64,000 nucleotides of DNA from Porifericola rhodea (GCF_030506305.1 NZ_CP119421.1:4852501-4916500), one strand, 5' to 3'. Positions 1 to 9,204 are shown, counted from the stretch's first letter. Notes: generated from the letters alone by a model not told the origin. Numbers and translations: made by a program.

Positions 1-1290
1 AGTTTAAAGGAGGAAGATTACCAACCGCAGATTGAAGAAAAAGTAAAGGAGTACCGGAAGAAAGCTAATCTTAAAGGTTTCCGTCCAGGTAAAGTTCCTC
101 CGGCTATCATCAAAAAGATGTATGGCAAAGGCATTAAGGTTGAAGAAATTAACCAACTTGTTTCTCAGTCCCTTCCCAAGTACATTAAAGACCAGAACCT
201 CAACATCGTAGGTGAGCCCTTACCTAATTACGATGATGCAGAAAATATTGACTGGGAAAACCAGAAAGACTTTGAATTTACCTACGACATAGGCTTTGTT
301 GATGACTTTGAGTACAACATCACAGATGGTCTTAAAGTAGCTAAGTATAAGCTGGAGCTTACTGACAAAGAAATTGATGAAACCATTGATAATCTGCGTG
401 AACAGTTCAACGACACTGAAAACGTGGAAGATGTTGCCAAAGATGACATTGTTAATGGTAAGGTAGTTCAGAAAGAGGGTGAGTTAGAAAACCAAACCTC
501 TATTGACCTAAAGCAATTAGACGAAAAACAGTCAAAAGTATTTGTAGGTGCAAAAAAAGGTGATGAGGTTGTTTTTGATATCCGCGAGACGCATCCTGAA
601 GACAGCGATGTAGCTGTTTTACTGTCTAAGAAGCCTGAAGAAGTAGCTGAAGTAAAGGGTGAATTTAGCCTAAGCATTGAATCTGTACTTCGTAGGAAAC
701 CTGCTGAACTAAATCAGGAATTTTTTGATAAAGTATTTGGTAAAGATGCTGTTAAGTCAGAAGAAGAATTTCGCGAAAAGGTAAAAGAGACTATGCAGGA
801 AAACTATGATAGAGAGACTAATAACCTCTTAATGCTTGACCTGCGTAATACATTGGTAGACAATACAAACTTCGAGGTTCCTCAGGAGTTTCTTAAGCGT
901 TGGCTACTGGAGAAGAACGAAGGAAACATCACCCAGGAGCAGATAGATAAAGAATTTGAAGACTATGTACGTGATTTGCGCTGGAACCTGATCGTCAACA
1001 AAATATCTGAAGATAAAGAGATTAAAGTTGAGCACGAAGACGTAAAAGCTAAAGCTCGTCAGATGATAGAAGAACAGCTTGGGCAGTCTGGTTTATTAGG
1101 TCAGTTAGGTGATAACCTTGACCCTTTTGTAGACAACTACCTGCAAGGAGAAAATGGTAACAACTACATGCAGGTCTTCAACCAAGCACGTAATGAAAAG
1201 ATTTTTGATTTCATTAAAGAAAGTGCCACTTTAGAAGAGAAAAAGATTACGGTAGATGAGTTTAAGGAAGAGGTAGAGAAAAGACAATAA
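1..1290 (+). CDS. tig: Trigger factor, 5' truncated by the window edge
   Basis: Ribosome-associated folding chaperone with a peptidyl-prolyl isomerase domain. The reading frame is open from base 1; an in-frame ATG at 118 is internal, because the 39 codons before it encode the ribosome-docking motif GFRPGKVP (about bases 82-105), typical of the trigger factor N-terminal domain. The rest fits the family: a middle FKBP-like domain and a long, acidic, helical C-terminal domain. Only the first few residues are missing. A terminator follows, and clpP and clpX lie downstream in the same direction, the classical tig-clpP-clpX order. Confidence 0.97.
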   Translation, partial: SLKEEDYQPQIEEKVKEYRKKANLKGFRPGKVPPAIIKKMYGKGIKVEEINQLVSQSLPKYIKDQNLNIVGEPLPNYDDAENIDWENQKDFEFTYDIGFVDDFEYNITDGLKVAKYKLELTDKEIDETIDNLREQFNDTENVEDVAKDDIVNGKVVQKEGELENQTSIDLKQLDEKQSKVFVGAKKGDEVVFDIRETHPEDSDVAVLLSKKPEEVAEVKGEFSLSIESVLRRKPAELNQEFFDKVFGKDAVKSEEEFREKVKETMQENYDRETNNLLMLDLRNTLVDNTNFEVPQEFLKRWLLEKNEGNITQEQIDKEFEDYVRDLRWNLIVNKISEDKEIKVEHEDVKAKARQMIEEQLGQSGLLGQLGDNLDPFVDNYLQGENGNNYMQVFNQARNEKIFDFIKESATLEEKKITVDEFKEEVEKRQ

Positions 1291-1320
1291 ATAACTAACA
1301 GATACAATTTTCGTTGTAAA

Positions 1321-1352
1321 AAAGAGTCTTTAAATTAAGGACTCTTTTTTAT
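1321..1352 (+). terminator. Rho-independent terminator after tig
   Basis: The inverted repeat AAAGAGTC (1321-1328) / GACTCTTT (1340-1347) closes an AT-rich loop and runs into a T tract. It lies 31 nt after the tig stop and 28 nt before the clpP start, so clpP probably has its own promoter or depends on readthrough. Confidence 0.85.
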
Positions 1353-1379
1353 TTTTAAACATCATTAACAAACTATAGT

Positions 1380-2075
1380 ATGATCAACAAAGACGAATTC
1401 CGAAAATTTGCTGTTAAAGGACAAAATATAAGCGGTAACACTTTTGACCAATATGCTCATCATGTAGAAAACATGACGCGTGCTGTGATTGAAGAGCGCC
1501 CTACTAATTTCCGTGAAATTGATGTGTTCTCTCGTTTGATCATGGATAGAATTATTTTTCTGGGAATGCAGGTTGAAGAGAATATTGCTAATATCATCAC
1601 TGCACAATTGCTATTTTTAGAGTCAGTTGATCCTAAAAAAGATATTCTGCTTTATGTAAACAGCCCCGGAGGCTCTGTATATGCCGGCCTTGGTATCTAT
1701 GACACCATGCAGTATGTTGGGCCAGATGTAGCTACGATCTGTACAGGTATGGCTGCTTCTATGGGTGCAGTTCTATTAGCTGGTGGTGCTGAGAAAAAAC
1801 GCTCTGCCCTACCCCATGCTCGTATCATGATTCACCAGCCTAGCGGGGGTATGCAAGGTAAATCCAGAGATATGGAGGTAACGCTAAGACAAATGCAGGA
1901 ACTTCGTAAAGACCTTTACGAGATTCTATCTTACCACTCTGGACAGAGCTACGAGAAAATAGAGAAAGATTCTGACCTTGACTTCTGGATGCGTCCTACA
2001 GAAGCAAAAGAATATGGCATTATTGATGAAGTGCTTGATAGAGGATACCATGCACGTAAGAAAGAAAATGCTTAA
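1380..2075 (+). CDS. clpP: ATP-dependent Clp protease proteolytic subunit ClpP
   Basis: Serine peptidase of family S14 that forms the barrel degrading substrates unfolded by ClpX. At 231 aa it is slightly longer than E. coli ClpP because of its N-terminal extension. The catalytic triad is visible: Ser127 in GMAASMGAV, His152 in ARIMIHQPSGG, and probably Asp201 in SDLDFWM. The oxyanion-region motif NSPGGSV is at 94-100. It sits between tig and clpX, its ATPase partner. Confidence 0.98.
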   Translation: MINKDEFRKFAVKGQNISGNTFDQYAHHVENMTRAVIEERPTNFREIDVFSRLIMDRIIFLGMQVEENIANIITAQLLFLESVDPKKDILLYVNSPGGSVYAGLGIYDTMQYVGPDVATICTGMAASMGAVLLAGGAEKKRSALPHARIMIHQPSGGMQGKSRDMEVTLRQMQELRKDLYEILSYHSGQSYEKIEKDSDLDFWMRPTEAKEYGIIDEVLDRGYHARKKENA

Positions 2076-2084
2076 ATTTACAAT

Positions 2085-2112
2085 AAGGTGATAGCCTGAG
2101 CTGTCACCTTGT
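2085..2112 (+). terminator. Hairpin between clpP and clpX
   Basis: An 11-bp stem, AAGGTGATAGC (2085-2095) / GCTGTCACCTT (2100-2110) with one G-U pair and a CTGA loop, lies 10 nt after the clpP stop. The following T tract is poor, so it may attenuate or protect the clpP mRNA rather than terminate fully. Confidence 0.55.
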
Positions 2113-2140
2113 TTATATCTTATAACGTATAATTTGTATT

Positions 2141-3376
2141 ATGCCACAACAAGTCACTTGTTCGTTTTGTGGAAGAAATAAAAAAGATGTGGACCTGATG
2201 ATTTCAGGTATTAACGCCCACATCTGTAATTACTGTATTAATCAGGCTCAGCAGATTCTGGACGAAGAACTCAAAGTAAAAAGCAAGAGTAAGTCTCCCG
2301 AATTCAATCTTATGAAGCCTATTGATATAAAAAAATATCTGGATCAGTATGTGGTGGGACAGGAAGAGGCGAAAAAAGTCATTTCAGTAGCGGTATACAA
2401 CCATTACAAACGTCTGATGCAAAAGAAGGACGAAGAAGAAATCGCTATTGAAAAGTCTAATATTATTATGGCGGGTGAAACCGGTACGGGTAAAACCTAC
2501 CTGGCTCGTAACCTGGCTCGTATTCTTCAGGTACCTTTCTGTATCGCTGATGCAACAGTGCTAACTGAAGCTGGTTATGTAGGTGAGGATGTTGAAAGCA
2601 TCTTAACCAGACTGCTTCAAGCAGCCGATTATGATGTTGAGTCTGCAGAACGAGGCATCGTATATATAGACGAAATTGATAAAATCGCCAGAAAATCAGA
2701 TAACCCATCTATTACACGCGATGTAAGTGGTGAGGGAGTTCAGCAGGCTTTACTTAAGCTTTTAGAAGGAACCCAGGTTAATGTTCCTCCGCAAGGTGGA
2801 AGAAAGCACCCTGATCAGAAGATGATCTCTATCAATACTGAAAATATACTTTTTATCTGTGGTGGAGCTTTTGATGGTATTTCCCGCCTAATTGCTAACA
2901 GGCTTAATACCAAACCTTTGGGTTTTTCTGGCAGCAGTGTTAATTTTTCTGACCAGCATATAGACAAAGAAAACCTGCTACAGTATATCACTGCTCAGGA
3001 TTTACGTCACTTTGGACTTATACCCGAACTGATTGGTCGTCTTCCAGTAATCACTCACTTGGATCCTTTGGATACAGAAACACTCAAAATGATCCTTACA
3101 GAGCCTAAAAATGCGCTTACCAAGCAGTATAAAAAGCTCTTTAAGATGGAAAATATTGAGGTAGTATTTGAAGAAGATGCTCTGGACTATATTGTAGAGA
3201 AAGCAATGGAGTTTAAGTTGGGGGCCAGAGGACTTAGATCCATCTGTGAAGCTATCATTACAGATGCTATGTTTGAGCTTCCTTCACAAAAAGAAATTAA
3301 AGAGTTTACAATTGACCGTTCTTACGCTGAAGAAAAGTTTGAAAAGTCTAAATTCAAACGACTTTCAGCAGCCTAG
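2141..3376 (+). CDS. clpX: ATP-dependent Clp protease ATP-binding subunit ClpX
   Basis: AAA+ unfoldase that recognises tagged proteins and feeds them to ClpP. The N-terminal zinc-binding domain shows CSFC (residues 7-10) and CNYC about 22 residues on. Walker B is [11 protein letters not shown], and the C-terminal AAA+ small domain carries the sensor-2 segment GARGLR. The Walker A segment reads GETGTGKT, with Glu where the family normally has Pro (GPTGxGKT); the catalytic Lys and Thr are intact. Length (411 aa) is normal. A strong terminator follows directly. Confidence 0.98.
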   Translation: MPQQVTCSFCGRNKKDVDLMISGINAHICNYCINQAQQILDEELKVKSKSKSPEFNLMKPIDIKKYLDQYVVGQEEAKKVISVAVYNHYKRLMQKKDEEEIAIEKSNIIMAGETGTGKTYLARNLARILQVPFCIADATVLTEAGYVGEDVESILTRLLQAADYDVESAERGIVYIDEIDKIARKSDNPSITRDVSGEGVQQALLKLLEGTQVNVPPQGGRKHPDQKMISINTENILFICGGAFDGISRLIANRLNTKPLGFSGSSVNFSDQHIDKENLLQYITAQDLRHFGLIPELIGRLPVITHLDPLDTETLKMILTEPKNALTKQYKKLFKMENIEVVFEEDALDYIVEKAMEFKLGARGLRSICEAIITDAMFELPSQKEIKEFTIDRSYAEEKFEKSKFKRLSAA

Positions 3377-3395
3377 ATCCATATAAACTAATAAT

Positions 3396-3430
3396 AATCC
3401 TGTGCTCTTTAGTACAGGATTTTTTTTTGC
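3396..3430 (+). terminator. Rho-independent terminator after clpX
   Basis: Stem AATCCTGT (3396-3403) / ACAGGATT (3414-3421), extended by a G-U and a C-G pair, is followed by a run of T. It ends the tig-clpP-clpX cluster. Confidence 0.9.
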
Positions 3431-3841
3431 CCCTCTCCTTCTTTTCCCTCAACAATACACTAAAAACTGAAAAGACTAACTTTGATTTGCTGCTTAAAAT
3501 GCCAAAAAATTAGCTATTAGCTATTATTTATAGTTTGAATGTTTACTATTTGTCAAAAAATTTCTACATTATAATATCAACGATCAACCTTATACCTAGA
3601 CCATGCCTATTCATTTGAATAACAGCAGCCTGCTGTGCAATCGTTTGCAATTTCCACTCTATAGCGGGCCAAATCTTTTAGGCTTTTCCATAAGGTTTCT
3701 ATTTCACCAAGATATTACTTCCTCTCTAAGCATTATTATGCGCAGAGAATACATTAATAAAGATTAACTGTTTGCTTCTTCATTAATTTCAAAAAAAGGT
3801 GTGGCTTTTAGCCTACCTTTTTTTTTATCTTAGCCTTTATC
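3431..3841 (+). other. Gap of 411 bp with a possible small transcript or 54-codon ORF
   Basis: The stretch is bounded by the clpX terminator and a second terminator-like hairpin at 3791-3828. Between them an ORF runs from ATG 3603 to TAA 3767 (54 aa, beginning MPIHLNNSSLL, ending REYINKD). It resembles no family I know. The segment around 3610-3680 is less AT-rich than its flanks and contains a short palindrome (ACAGC-AGCCT-GCTGT, near 3620-3640) and a direct repeat of TGCAAT. It may be a small RNA, a small protein gene or non-functional. Confidence 0.3.
3791..3828 (+). terminator. Terminator-like hairpin before the CBM9-like gene
   Basis: AAAAAAAGGT (3791-3800) pairs with ACCTTTTTTT (from about 3815), and GGC with GCC inside, around a TTTTA loop; nine or more T follow. 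It ends only about 13 nt before ATG 3842, so it would stop a transcript from the preceding gap, or act as a 5' leader hairpin of the next gene. Confidence 0.6.
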
Positions 3842-4546
3842 ATGAATACCAAATTAAGCTATTTACTAACCCTTCTTCTTTTTCCTTTTCTATCTATGAG
3901 TCAAGACCTTCGTATCCAAGCTGTTCCAGATTTTGAAATTGATGGCCGTGGCTCAGCTAATGAGTGGAAACAAACAGACTGGATTCCTCTACCCATGAAA
4001 CATGGTGATGGACCAGAATTAAGCACTGAAGCCAAGGTGCTTTACTCTGCAACTGGCATTTATTTTCTCTTCAATTGCAAGGACAATAAACTGAATGCTA
4101 CGCTAACCGAAGACTTTGCTGATCTGTATAAGGAAGATGTCGTAGAAGTTTTCCTCTGGACTGATGAGCAGTATCCATTGTATTTTGAATATGAACTCTC
4201 TCCTCTGGATTACGAACTCCCTATTATTATACCTAATAGAGAAGGTGACTTTTTCGGTTGGAAACCCTGGCATTATGAAGGAGAGCGCAGAACCCGACAT
4301 GCAACATCCATACAGGGTGGAGCTAAAGAAAGTATGGCCCAGATAGAAGGCTGGGTAGCGGAATTTTTTATTCCCTATGCCCTACTTAAACCTTTAGGCA
4401 ATGTACCTCCACAAAAAGGCACCAAATGGAGAGCCAATATGTATCGTATAGATTATGATCAGGGAAAGCCGGATTACTATCAGTGGCAACCTACCAAAGG
4501 CAACTTTCACGAATACGAAAGCTTTGGAACTTTTATTTTTGATTAG
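3842..4546 (+). CDS. Secreted CBM9-like domain protein
   Basis: A 234-aa protein with a Sec signal peptide (residues 1-20, cleavage likely near SMSQ-D). The mature part looks like the carbohydrate-binding family 9-like domain found in Bacteroidota: a DGRGSANEW segment near the start, ALYSATGIYFLF-type beta strands (here VLYSATGIYFLF), the acidic segment DVVEVFLW, and a closing ESFGTFIFD. It probably binds sugars at the cell surface or in the periplasm; the ligand is unknown. No enzyme domain accompanies it. Confidence 0.75.
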   Translation: MNTKLSYLLTLLLFPFLSMSQDLRIQAVPDFEIDGRGSANEWKQTDWIPLPMKHGDGPELSTEAKVLYSATGIYFLFNCKDNKLNATLTEDFADLYKEDVVEVFLWTDEQYPLYFEYELSPLDYELPIIIPNREGDFFGWKPWHYEGERRTRHATSIQGGAKESMAQIEGWVAEFFIPYALLKPLGNVPPQKGTKWRANMYRIDYDQGKPDYYQWQPTKGNFHEYESFGTFIFD

Positions 4547-4603
4547 TTTACAAATACTCAACATTTGAAGGTGAGAAAGTAACTTTACTTTCTCACCCTG
4601 ATT

Positions 4604-5383
4604 TTAGTACAGAGCCATATCAAATTGTCTTCGGTACTTTTTTGTAATCTCATGCTGCGTACCTAACATTAGAAATAAAGCTACCGCTGCTCTGCGGGGG
4701 AGTTCATTACAGTAGTTTTTATCCAGTAGGGTTGCTGAGATTAATTCCTGAATCAATAGCTCGTACTGGTAATTTTTTAAAGCCTGCCGTGCGTTTGCGA
4801 TATATAATTGCATTTTCTCACCTGATTTTTCATTACACTTCATAAGGTCTGCAATATCCTTCACATAGCCTGATAGTGCATGAAATTGATGTGACTCTGG
4901 CAAGCTTATTTCTGCACGTTCTGGATGAGTACCCACTGTAGCTGCTGCCAGCCAAAGTTGGGCTTCTATATGCTCAGGATTTAGCTCTAAAAATCCCTCT
5001 AAGTTCTGTACAGCTTTCTCATGCTGCTCCGTAAAAAGCATATCTACATATACTGAAAGCTGATCACCAAATTCATCAGGCAAATGCTCTTTCAACCACT
5101 GCTGTATCTGGTGCTTGGGTAAAGCTCCTGTAAACTCTGCTTTTACTTCTCCCATATAAAACATCTTTACAGCAGGAATACTTCTAATTTTGTACTGCGC
5201 CGATACTTCCTGCTGTTCATCAGAATTGACTTTTACCAGCTCCCATTTACCTGCTGCTTCTTTTGCCAGTTCTTCTATAATGGGGCCCAGCGTTTGGCAG
5301 GGACCACACCAGGGAGCCCAAAAATCAACCACTACTGGCACCTCCTGACTTCGCATCAGAACTTCTTGTTCAAAATTCACCAT
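4604..5383 (-). CDS. Thioredoxin-fold protein with TPR-like C-terminus (CnoX/YbbN-like)
   Basis: The N-terminal thioredoxin domain (residues 1-105) contains the active-site motif WCGPC (Cys26, Cys29) and the cis-Pro segment RSIPAVKMF. Residues 110-259 form a helical tetratricopeptide-like region as in YbbN/CnoX co-chaperones. E. coli CnoX has lost the CxxC, whereas this protein keeps it, so it may combine holdase and disulfide-reductase activity. Monocistronic, divergent from the oxidoreductase at 5576. Confidence 0.8.
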   Translation of the reverse strand: MVNFEQEVLMRSQEVPVVVDFWAPWCGPCQTLGPIIEELAKEAAGKWELVKVNSDEQQEVSAQYKIRSIPAVKMFYMGEVKAEFTGALPKHQIQQWLKEHLPDEFGDQLSVYVDMLFTEQHEKAVQNLEGFLELNPEHIEAQLWLAAATVGTHPERAEISLPESHQFHALSGYVKDIADLMKCNEKSGEKMQLYIANARQALKNYQYELLIQELISATLLDKNYCNELPRRAAVALFLMLGTQHEITKKYRRQFDMALY

Positions 5384-5460
5384 TGTATTGGACTAAAATA
5401 TTTTTAAAATTTTGCTTACCAGCCTGTTATACTGCTGATAACAACTACTTAATTATTTAT

Positions 5461-5476
5461 GAACAGGGCCTTGTTC
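5461..5476. promoter_or_regulatory. 16-bp near-palindrome in a divergent promoter region
   Basis: GAACAGGGCCTTGTTC is palindromic apart from one symmetric mismatch. It lies between the divergent starts of the thioredoxin-TPR gene (5383) and the Gfo/Idh gene (5576). It could be an operator. A TTTT follows, but the perfect symmetry leaves little loop for a terminator. Confidence 0.3.
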
Positions 5477-5575
5477 TTTTACGCCAAAGTATAAATAAGT
5501 TTCTAATTCCTTAGAAATTATTATAAATTCATGACGCACTAGAAAGTTAAAATTACACTCTTACAAACTCAACGC

Positions 5576-6979
5576 ATGATGAAAAAACAACCTAATCAAA
5601 AAGGTAAACCTATGCAAAGGAGAGATTTTTTGAAAGGCTCTGCTATGTCTGCTGCTTCTTTTATGATTGTGCCTCGTAATGTTATTGGTGGTAAAGGCTA
5701 TACGGCTCCCAGCGATACTGTCAATGTCGCCGCTATTGGTGCCGGAGGTATGGGAGCATCTAATATGAGTAGGCTTACAAGTCAAAACATAGTGGCCCTG
5801 GCTGACTGTGATCACGACTGGGTAAAGAAATCAGTATCACGTGATAACCGTAGCGAGCTAAGAGCTGCCTACGAAAAAGCGACCTGGTACTATGATTTCC
5901 GCGAAATGCTAGAAAACCAAAAGGACATTGATGCGGTAGTTGTTGCTACTCCGGATCATGTTCACGCTGCTGCTGCTAATATGGCTATGAAAATGGGTAA
6001 GCACGTGTACGTACAAAAGCCACTTACTTATACAGTTCACGAAGCTCGTGCCCTGCGCAAAACAGCTAAAGAAACTGGCGTAGTAACTCAAATGGGTAAC
6101 CAGGGACACTCTAGTGACGATGCCCGCCGGGTAAATGAGTGGATTCAGGCAGGTGCTATTGGCCCGGTACGTGAAGTACATGTTTGGACCAACCGCCCTA
6201 TCTGGCCTCAGGGAATGGACAGACCTGAAGGTAAATCTAAAAAGCCTAAAAATCTGGATTGGGATGTATTCCTCGGACCAGCTCCTTACGTTGAGTATAA
6301 TCCTGCTTATCATCCATTTGCCTGGAGAGGCTGGACAGATTATGGTGTAGGTGCGTTGGGTGATATGGGTGCCCACCTGATTGACCATCCTTATTGGGCA
6401 TTAGGTCTAGATTATCCAGATACCGTAGAAGCATCTTCTACACCTTGGGGTGGTAAAGATGATAGCAAAGTTGCCTATCCTCTTTCTACACATGTACATT
6501 ATACATTTCCTGCTCGTGGTATGTATCCGGAAGTAGATATGTTCTGGTATGATGGAGGCATAATGCCGGCTCGTCCATCTGTACTCCCTGATGAAGTGAA
6601 GTTGGACAGAGGAGGTGGGGTTATCTTTGTAGGTGAAAAAGGTATACTAATGCATGAAACCTATGGCTCTAATCCTCAGATGTACCCTCAGTCATTAATG
6701 AAGGAGTATGCAGATACGCCTCAAACCTACGAGCGTATTAAAGGTGGCCGTGATGCTCACGAAATGAACTGGATACGTGCTATCAAAGGAGAGGAAAAAG
6801 CTTGTAGTCCATTTGACTATGCAGCTCCATTGACCGAAACTATGTTGCTAGGTGTAGTAGCACTGCATGCTCCAGGCGAAACCCTACGCTATGATAGTGA
6901 AAAGATGCAGTTTACAAATAATCAGGAGGTAAACCGTTATTTACAACGCGAATATCGTGATGGCTGGACTCTAAGCTAG
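5576..6979 (+). CDS. Gfo/Idh/MocA family oxidoreductase with Tat signal
   Basis: NAD(P)-dependent sugar or polyol oxidoreductase family, 467 aa. The N-terminus has a twin-arginine motif QRRDFLK (residues 14-20) and a hydrophobic stretch ending near residue 38, so it is probably exported already folded with its cofactor. The Rossmann motif AIGAGGMG is at 53-60, and the family EKP lysine motif appears as VQKPLT. An alternative start is Met13 (5612), which would place the RR motif closer to the N-terminus. The substrate is unknown. It converges with a second Gfo/Idh gene. Confidence 0.9.
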   Translation: MMKKQPNQKGKPMQRRDFLKGSAMSAASFMIVPRNVIGGKGYTAPSDTVNVAAIGAGGMGASNMSRLTSQNIVALADCDHDWVKKSVSRDNRSELRAAYEKATWYYDFREMLENQKDIDAVVVATPDHVHAAAANMAMKMGKHVYVQKPLTYTVHEARALRKTAKETGVVTQMGNQGHSSDDARRVNEWIQAGAIGPVREVHVWTNRPIWPQGMDRPEGKSKKPKNLDWDVFLGPAPYVEYNPAYHPFAWRGWTDYGVGALGDMGAHLIDHPYWALGLDYPDTVEASSTPWGGKDDSKVAYPLSTHVHYTFPARGMYPEVDMFWYDGGIMPARPSVLPDEVKLDRGGGVIFVGEKGILMHETYGSNPQMYPQSLMKEYADTPQTYERIKGGRDAHEMNWIRAIKGEEKACSPFDYAAPLTETMLLGVVALHAPGETLRYDSEKMQFTNNQEVNRYLQREYRDGWTLS

Positions 6980-7003
6980 TCTATTATGCTGTCTTGAAAT
7001 ACT

Positions 7004-7040
7004 AAAGCCTTGCCCAACTTATGGACAAGGCTTTTCTTTT
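7004..7040. terminator. Bidirectional terminator between convergent oxidoreductases
   Basis: AAAGCCTTG (7004-7012) pairs with CAAGGCTTT (7026-7034) and is followed on the plus strand by TTCTTTTA. It sits between the stop at 6979 and the minus-strand stop at 7060; the A-rich left flank gives a weaker T tract on the minus strand. Confidence 0.8.
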
Positions 7041-7059
7041 ACTTTAAACAGTAAAGGCC

Positions 7060-8160
7060 TTACTTAAGGTAGATCGTCTTTCCGCTCTTTGCTGAACGTT
7101 TAGCTGCATCAAGTATTTCCATCACTGTCATATTGTTTTCCAGAGAAGATAGGTCATTAGCCTGTACCTGAACTTTGCCCATAACCACATCTGTAAAATA
7201 ACTAAAAGGGTCTTCGTAGGAAAATGTAGATGCTGAAGCACTAAGTTCCTGCTCTTTTTCCCCTGCTTTCCTGATCTTCATGTCATTTGCGTTAAGTGCA
7301 TGAACATAACCCGTGCTACCATAAACCGACATATCCTTACGAGAGAATGGCCAGTTCCACGAAGCCTGAATAATTCCCTGCATTTTGGGATAATTCACAA
7401 CTACAGTAGCTTCATCTTCAACTTTAGGGTACACATTAGGTTTGATACTTTTGAGAATGGCGGTAACACTCTCAGGTTTTTCGCCTTGCATCAGCCAGGT
7501 CATTAGATTTGCACCATAACAACCAAAATCAATCAACGCACCTCCCCCGTTTAGGTCGGGATCAGTAAGCCAGCTTAAAAATTCTTCGCTTACACCAATT
7601 TCCTTAGGACCTTCATGGCCATCACGTACTATTACTTTTCTAAGCTCTCCTACAGAAGCTTGTTTGTGTACCTCATCATAGACTTTATGGTTGCTATCAT
7701 ACCAGGTAGTTTCATAATTGGTAAGTACATGAATGTTATGCTCCCGAGCTAAAGCTTCAATCTTTCTGGCGTCTTTAAGCGTGGCTGCTAAAGGCTTTTC
7801 TACCATCACATCTATACCTCGGGGTGCACAGGCTTCAACAACATCCAGGTGTTCTTTAATAGGATTAAACGCTGTAACTGCATCTGGCTTGGCCTTATCA
7901 AGCATACTTTCAATATCAGGATAAACAATATCCAGGCTAAAACCATAGCGATCTGCAAATCGCTTTGCCAATTCTTGATTAGGCTCTACTATACCCACCA
8001 TATTGACCGAGCCATCTTTTACATAGCGAAATATCCAGTGAACATGATCATGGTTCAGGCCTACAACGCCAATTTTTACACCGTTAGTATTGTTTTGAGA
8101 ATAAGCGAAAGAGGCTATAAAAAGTAGAATAAAGCTGAGTAGTGTTGTGTTTTTTGTCAT
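7060..8160 (-). CDS. Gfo/Idh/MocA family oxidoreductase with Sec-type signal peptide
   Basis: A 366-aa protein of the Gfo/Idh/MocA family. Residues 1-21 form a classical Sec signal peptide (MTKNTTLLSF... ending AYSQ). The dinucleotide-binding loop reads VGLNHDHVHW rather than GxGxxG, while the EKP motif (VMVEKPLA) is intact. Together with Sec export this makes NAD(P) use in the periplasm questionable: it may bring in a cofactor differently, work without turnover, or be mis-predicted. It converges on the Tat-exported paralogue at 5576, so the two may share a pathway. Confidence 0.85.
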   Translation of the reverse strand: MTKNTTLLSFILLFIASFAYSQNNTNGVKIGVVGLNHDHVHWIFRYVKDGSVNMVGIVEPNQELAKRFADRYGFSLDIVYPDIESMLDKAKPDAVTAFNPIKEHLDVVEACAPRGIDVMVEKPLAATLKDARKIEALAREHNIHVLTNYETTWYDSNHKVYDEVHKQASVGELRKVIVRDGHEGPKEIGVSEEFLSWLTDPDLNGGGALIDFGCYGANLMTWLMQGEKPESVTAILKSIKPNVYPKVEDEATVVVNYPKMQGIIQASWNWPFSRKDMSVYGSTGYVHALNANDMKIRKAGEKEQELSASASTFSYEDPFSYFTDVVMGKVQVQANDLSSLENNMTVMEILDAAKRSAKSGKTIYLK

Positions 8161-8215
8161 ACGGCTAAAGATAGTTGATTTACTTATGCCTGCAATCTAA
8201 AAAAAGATGAAGAGC

Positions 8216-8767
8216 CTATTTAAGGCCCCACGCTCCACGAAAAGCTATTTCATCAAGTTTCTTTTTCTTTTTGGACTGATGTTCACTTTCGGCATTATAG
8301 CCCATCGCTATCATGGCAACGGCTTCAAAACCTTCAGGTATTGCAAATAGCTCCTTAGCTTTAGTGGTAGAAAAGCCCGCCATCTGATGGATGTATATAT
8401 CGTGTGAGCTAGCCTTTAGAGTGATATGGGCAACCGCTGCTCCTGTATCGTACCAGGCATGACGATTAGGCTTTTCATTTGCAGAAAAGTTAGTTTTGGC
8501 TATGGCAAGTACCAGAACAGGTGCCGTAGAGGCCCAGTCTTTATTCCCTTCAGCCAAGGTTGAGAGCAGATTGCTATAATGATCTGACTGACTTTTGGTA
8601 GCATAAATAAAACGCCAGGGTTGCTCATTAAAGCTGGAAGGCGCAAAACGGGCAGCTCCTAAAATTTGCAATAGCAAGCCTTCATCTATTTCAGTTTCTG
8701 AGAAAGTTCGGGGGCTATATCTCTTTTCCAGTAATTGATCTATAGCTGATGTATCGTAATGAGTCAT
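8216..8767 (-). CDS. Nitroreductase family protein
   Basis: FMN-dependent NAD(P)H oxidoreductase of the nitroreductase superfamily, 183 aa. The N-terminal RYSPRTF (residues 16-22), FAPSSFNEQPWRF (about 40-52) and the late segment AVAMIAMGY are typical FMN- and dimer-interface motifs. It begins 25 nt downstream of the palindrome TTGTATATACAA (8793-8804), which also precedes the pirin gene at 33086, so it is probably repressed by a small-molecule- or redox-responsive regulator. Confidence 0.9.
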   Translation of the reverse strand: MTHYDTSAIDQLLEKRYSPRTFSETEIDEGLLLQILGAARFAPSSFNEQPWRFIYATKSQSDHYSNLLSTLAEGNKDWASTAPVLVLAIAKTNFSANEKPNRHAWYDTGAAVAHITLKASSHDIYIHQMAGFSTTKAKELFAIPEGFEAVAMIAMGYNAESEHQSKKKKKLDEIAFRGAWGLK

Positions 8768-8780
8768 ATCTATTAAATTA

Positions 8781-8807
8781 TATATACAATATTTGTATAT
8801 ACAATTA
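8781..8807. promoter_or_regulatory. Palindromic operator upstream of nitroreductase
   Basis: The 12-bp perfect palindrome TTGTATATACAA (8793-8804) overlaps an inverted repeat of TATATACAA (8781-8789) and TTGTATATA (8793-8801) with a 3-nt spacer. The 15-mer TTGTATATACAATTA (8793-8807) recurs exactly at 33055-33069 before the pirin gene. The spacing and symmetry suit a dimeric winged-helix repressor such as MarR or HxlR; the regulator itself is not in this window. Confidence 0.6.
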
Positions 8808-8851
8808 CGTAGATTTACTACAAGTGTTTAAAAGTTAAGAGCTTAAGTTGA

Positions 8852-9199
8852 CTATCCTCCCGAACGCTTAGTCCGGTATCCTGCTTTTTGCAGAATGTCC
8901 ATAACTTTGTCCCGGACATCTCCCTGGATCATCACCTCCCCATCTTTGGCGGAACCTCCTACCCCACATTTAGATTTCAGCATTTTACCCAACACTTTTA
9001 GATCTTCAGCACTACCGACAAATCCTGTAATCAGGGTTACCTGTTTTCCACCTCTGGCCTTTTTATCCAGCATCACCCTCAGATCCTGCTCAGCAGGAGG
9101 GAGTGTCTCATCTTCCTGTTCATCATTATACTGGTAATCGTAATCCTGATTGGTAGAATATACGACTCCATCTCTATTCTTTCTGTTCTTCTTAGACAT
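8852..9199 (-). CDS. yciH: SUI1/eIF1-like translation factor (YciH family)
   Basis: A 115-aa bacterial homologue of eukaryotic initiation factor 1. The SUI1 domain (about residues 38-112) shows [13 protein letters not shown] and [17 protein letters not shown], matching the conserved basic loop and the GGSxKDGxIxxQGD signature. A charged, disordered N-terminus precedes it. Bacterial members have been linked to initiation fidelity and stress. It is the last gene of a tight operon, 5 nt after truC. Confidence 0.93.
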   Translation of the reverse strand: MSKKNRKNRDGVVYSTNQDYDYQYNDEQEDETLPPAEQDLRVMLDKKARGGKQVTLITGFVGSAEDLKVLGKMLKSKCGVGGSAKDGEVMIQGDVRDKVMDILQKAGYRTKRSGG

Positions 9200-9204
9200 A
9201 GCAT

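Noticed and set aside
1365-1607. 80-codon minus-strand frame opposite clpP
   Set aside because: Antisense shadow of a certain gene, with no family signature.
5909-6388. 159-codon minus-strand frame opposite the Gfo/Idh gene
   Set aside because: Lies wholly inside a well-supported oxidoreductase on the other strand, with low-complexity, unrecognisable protein.
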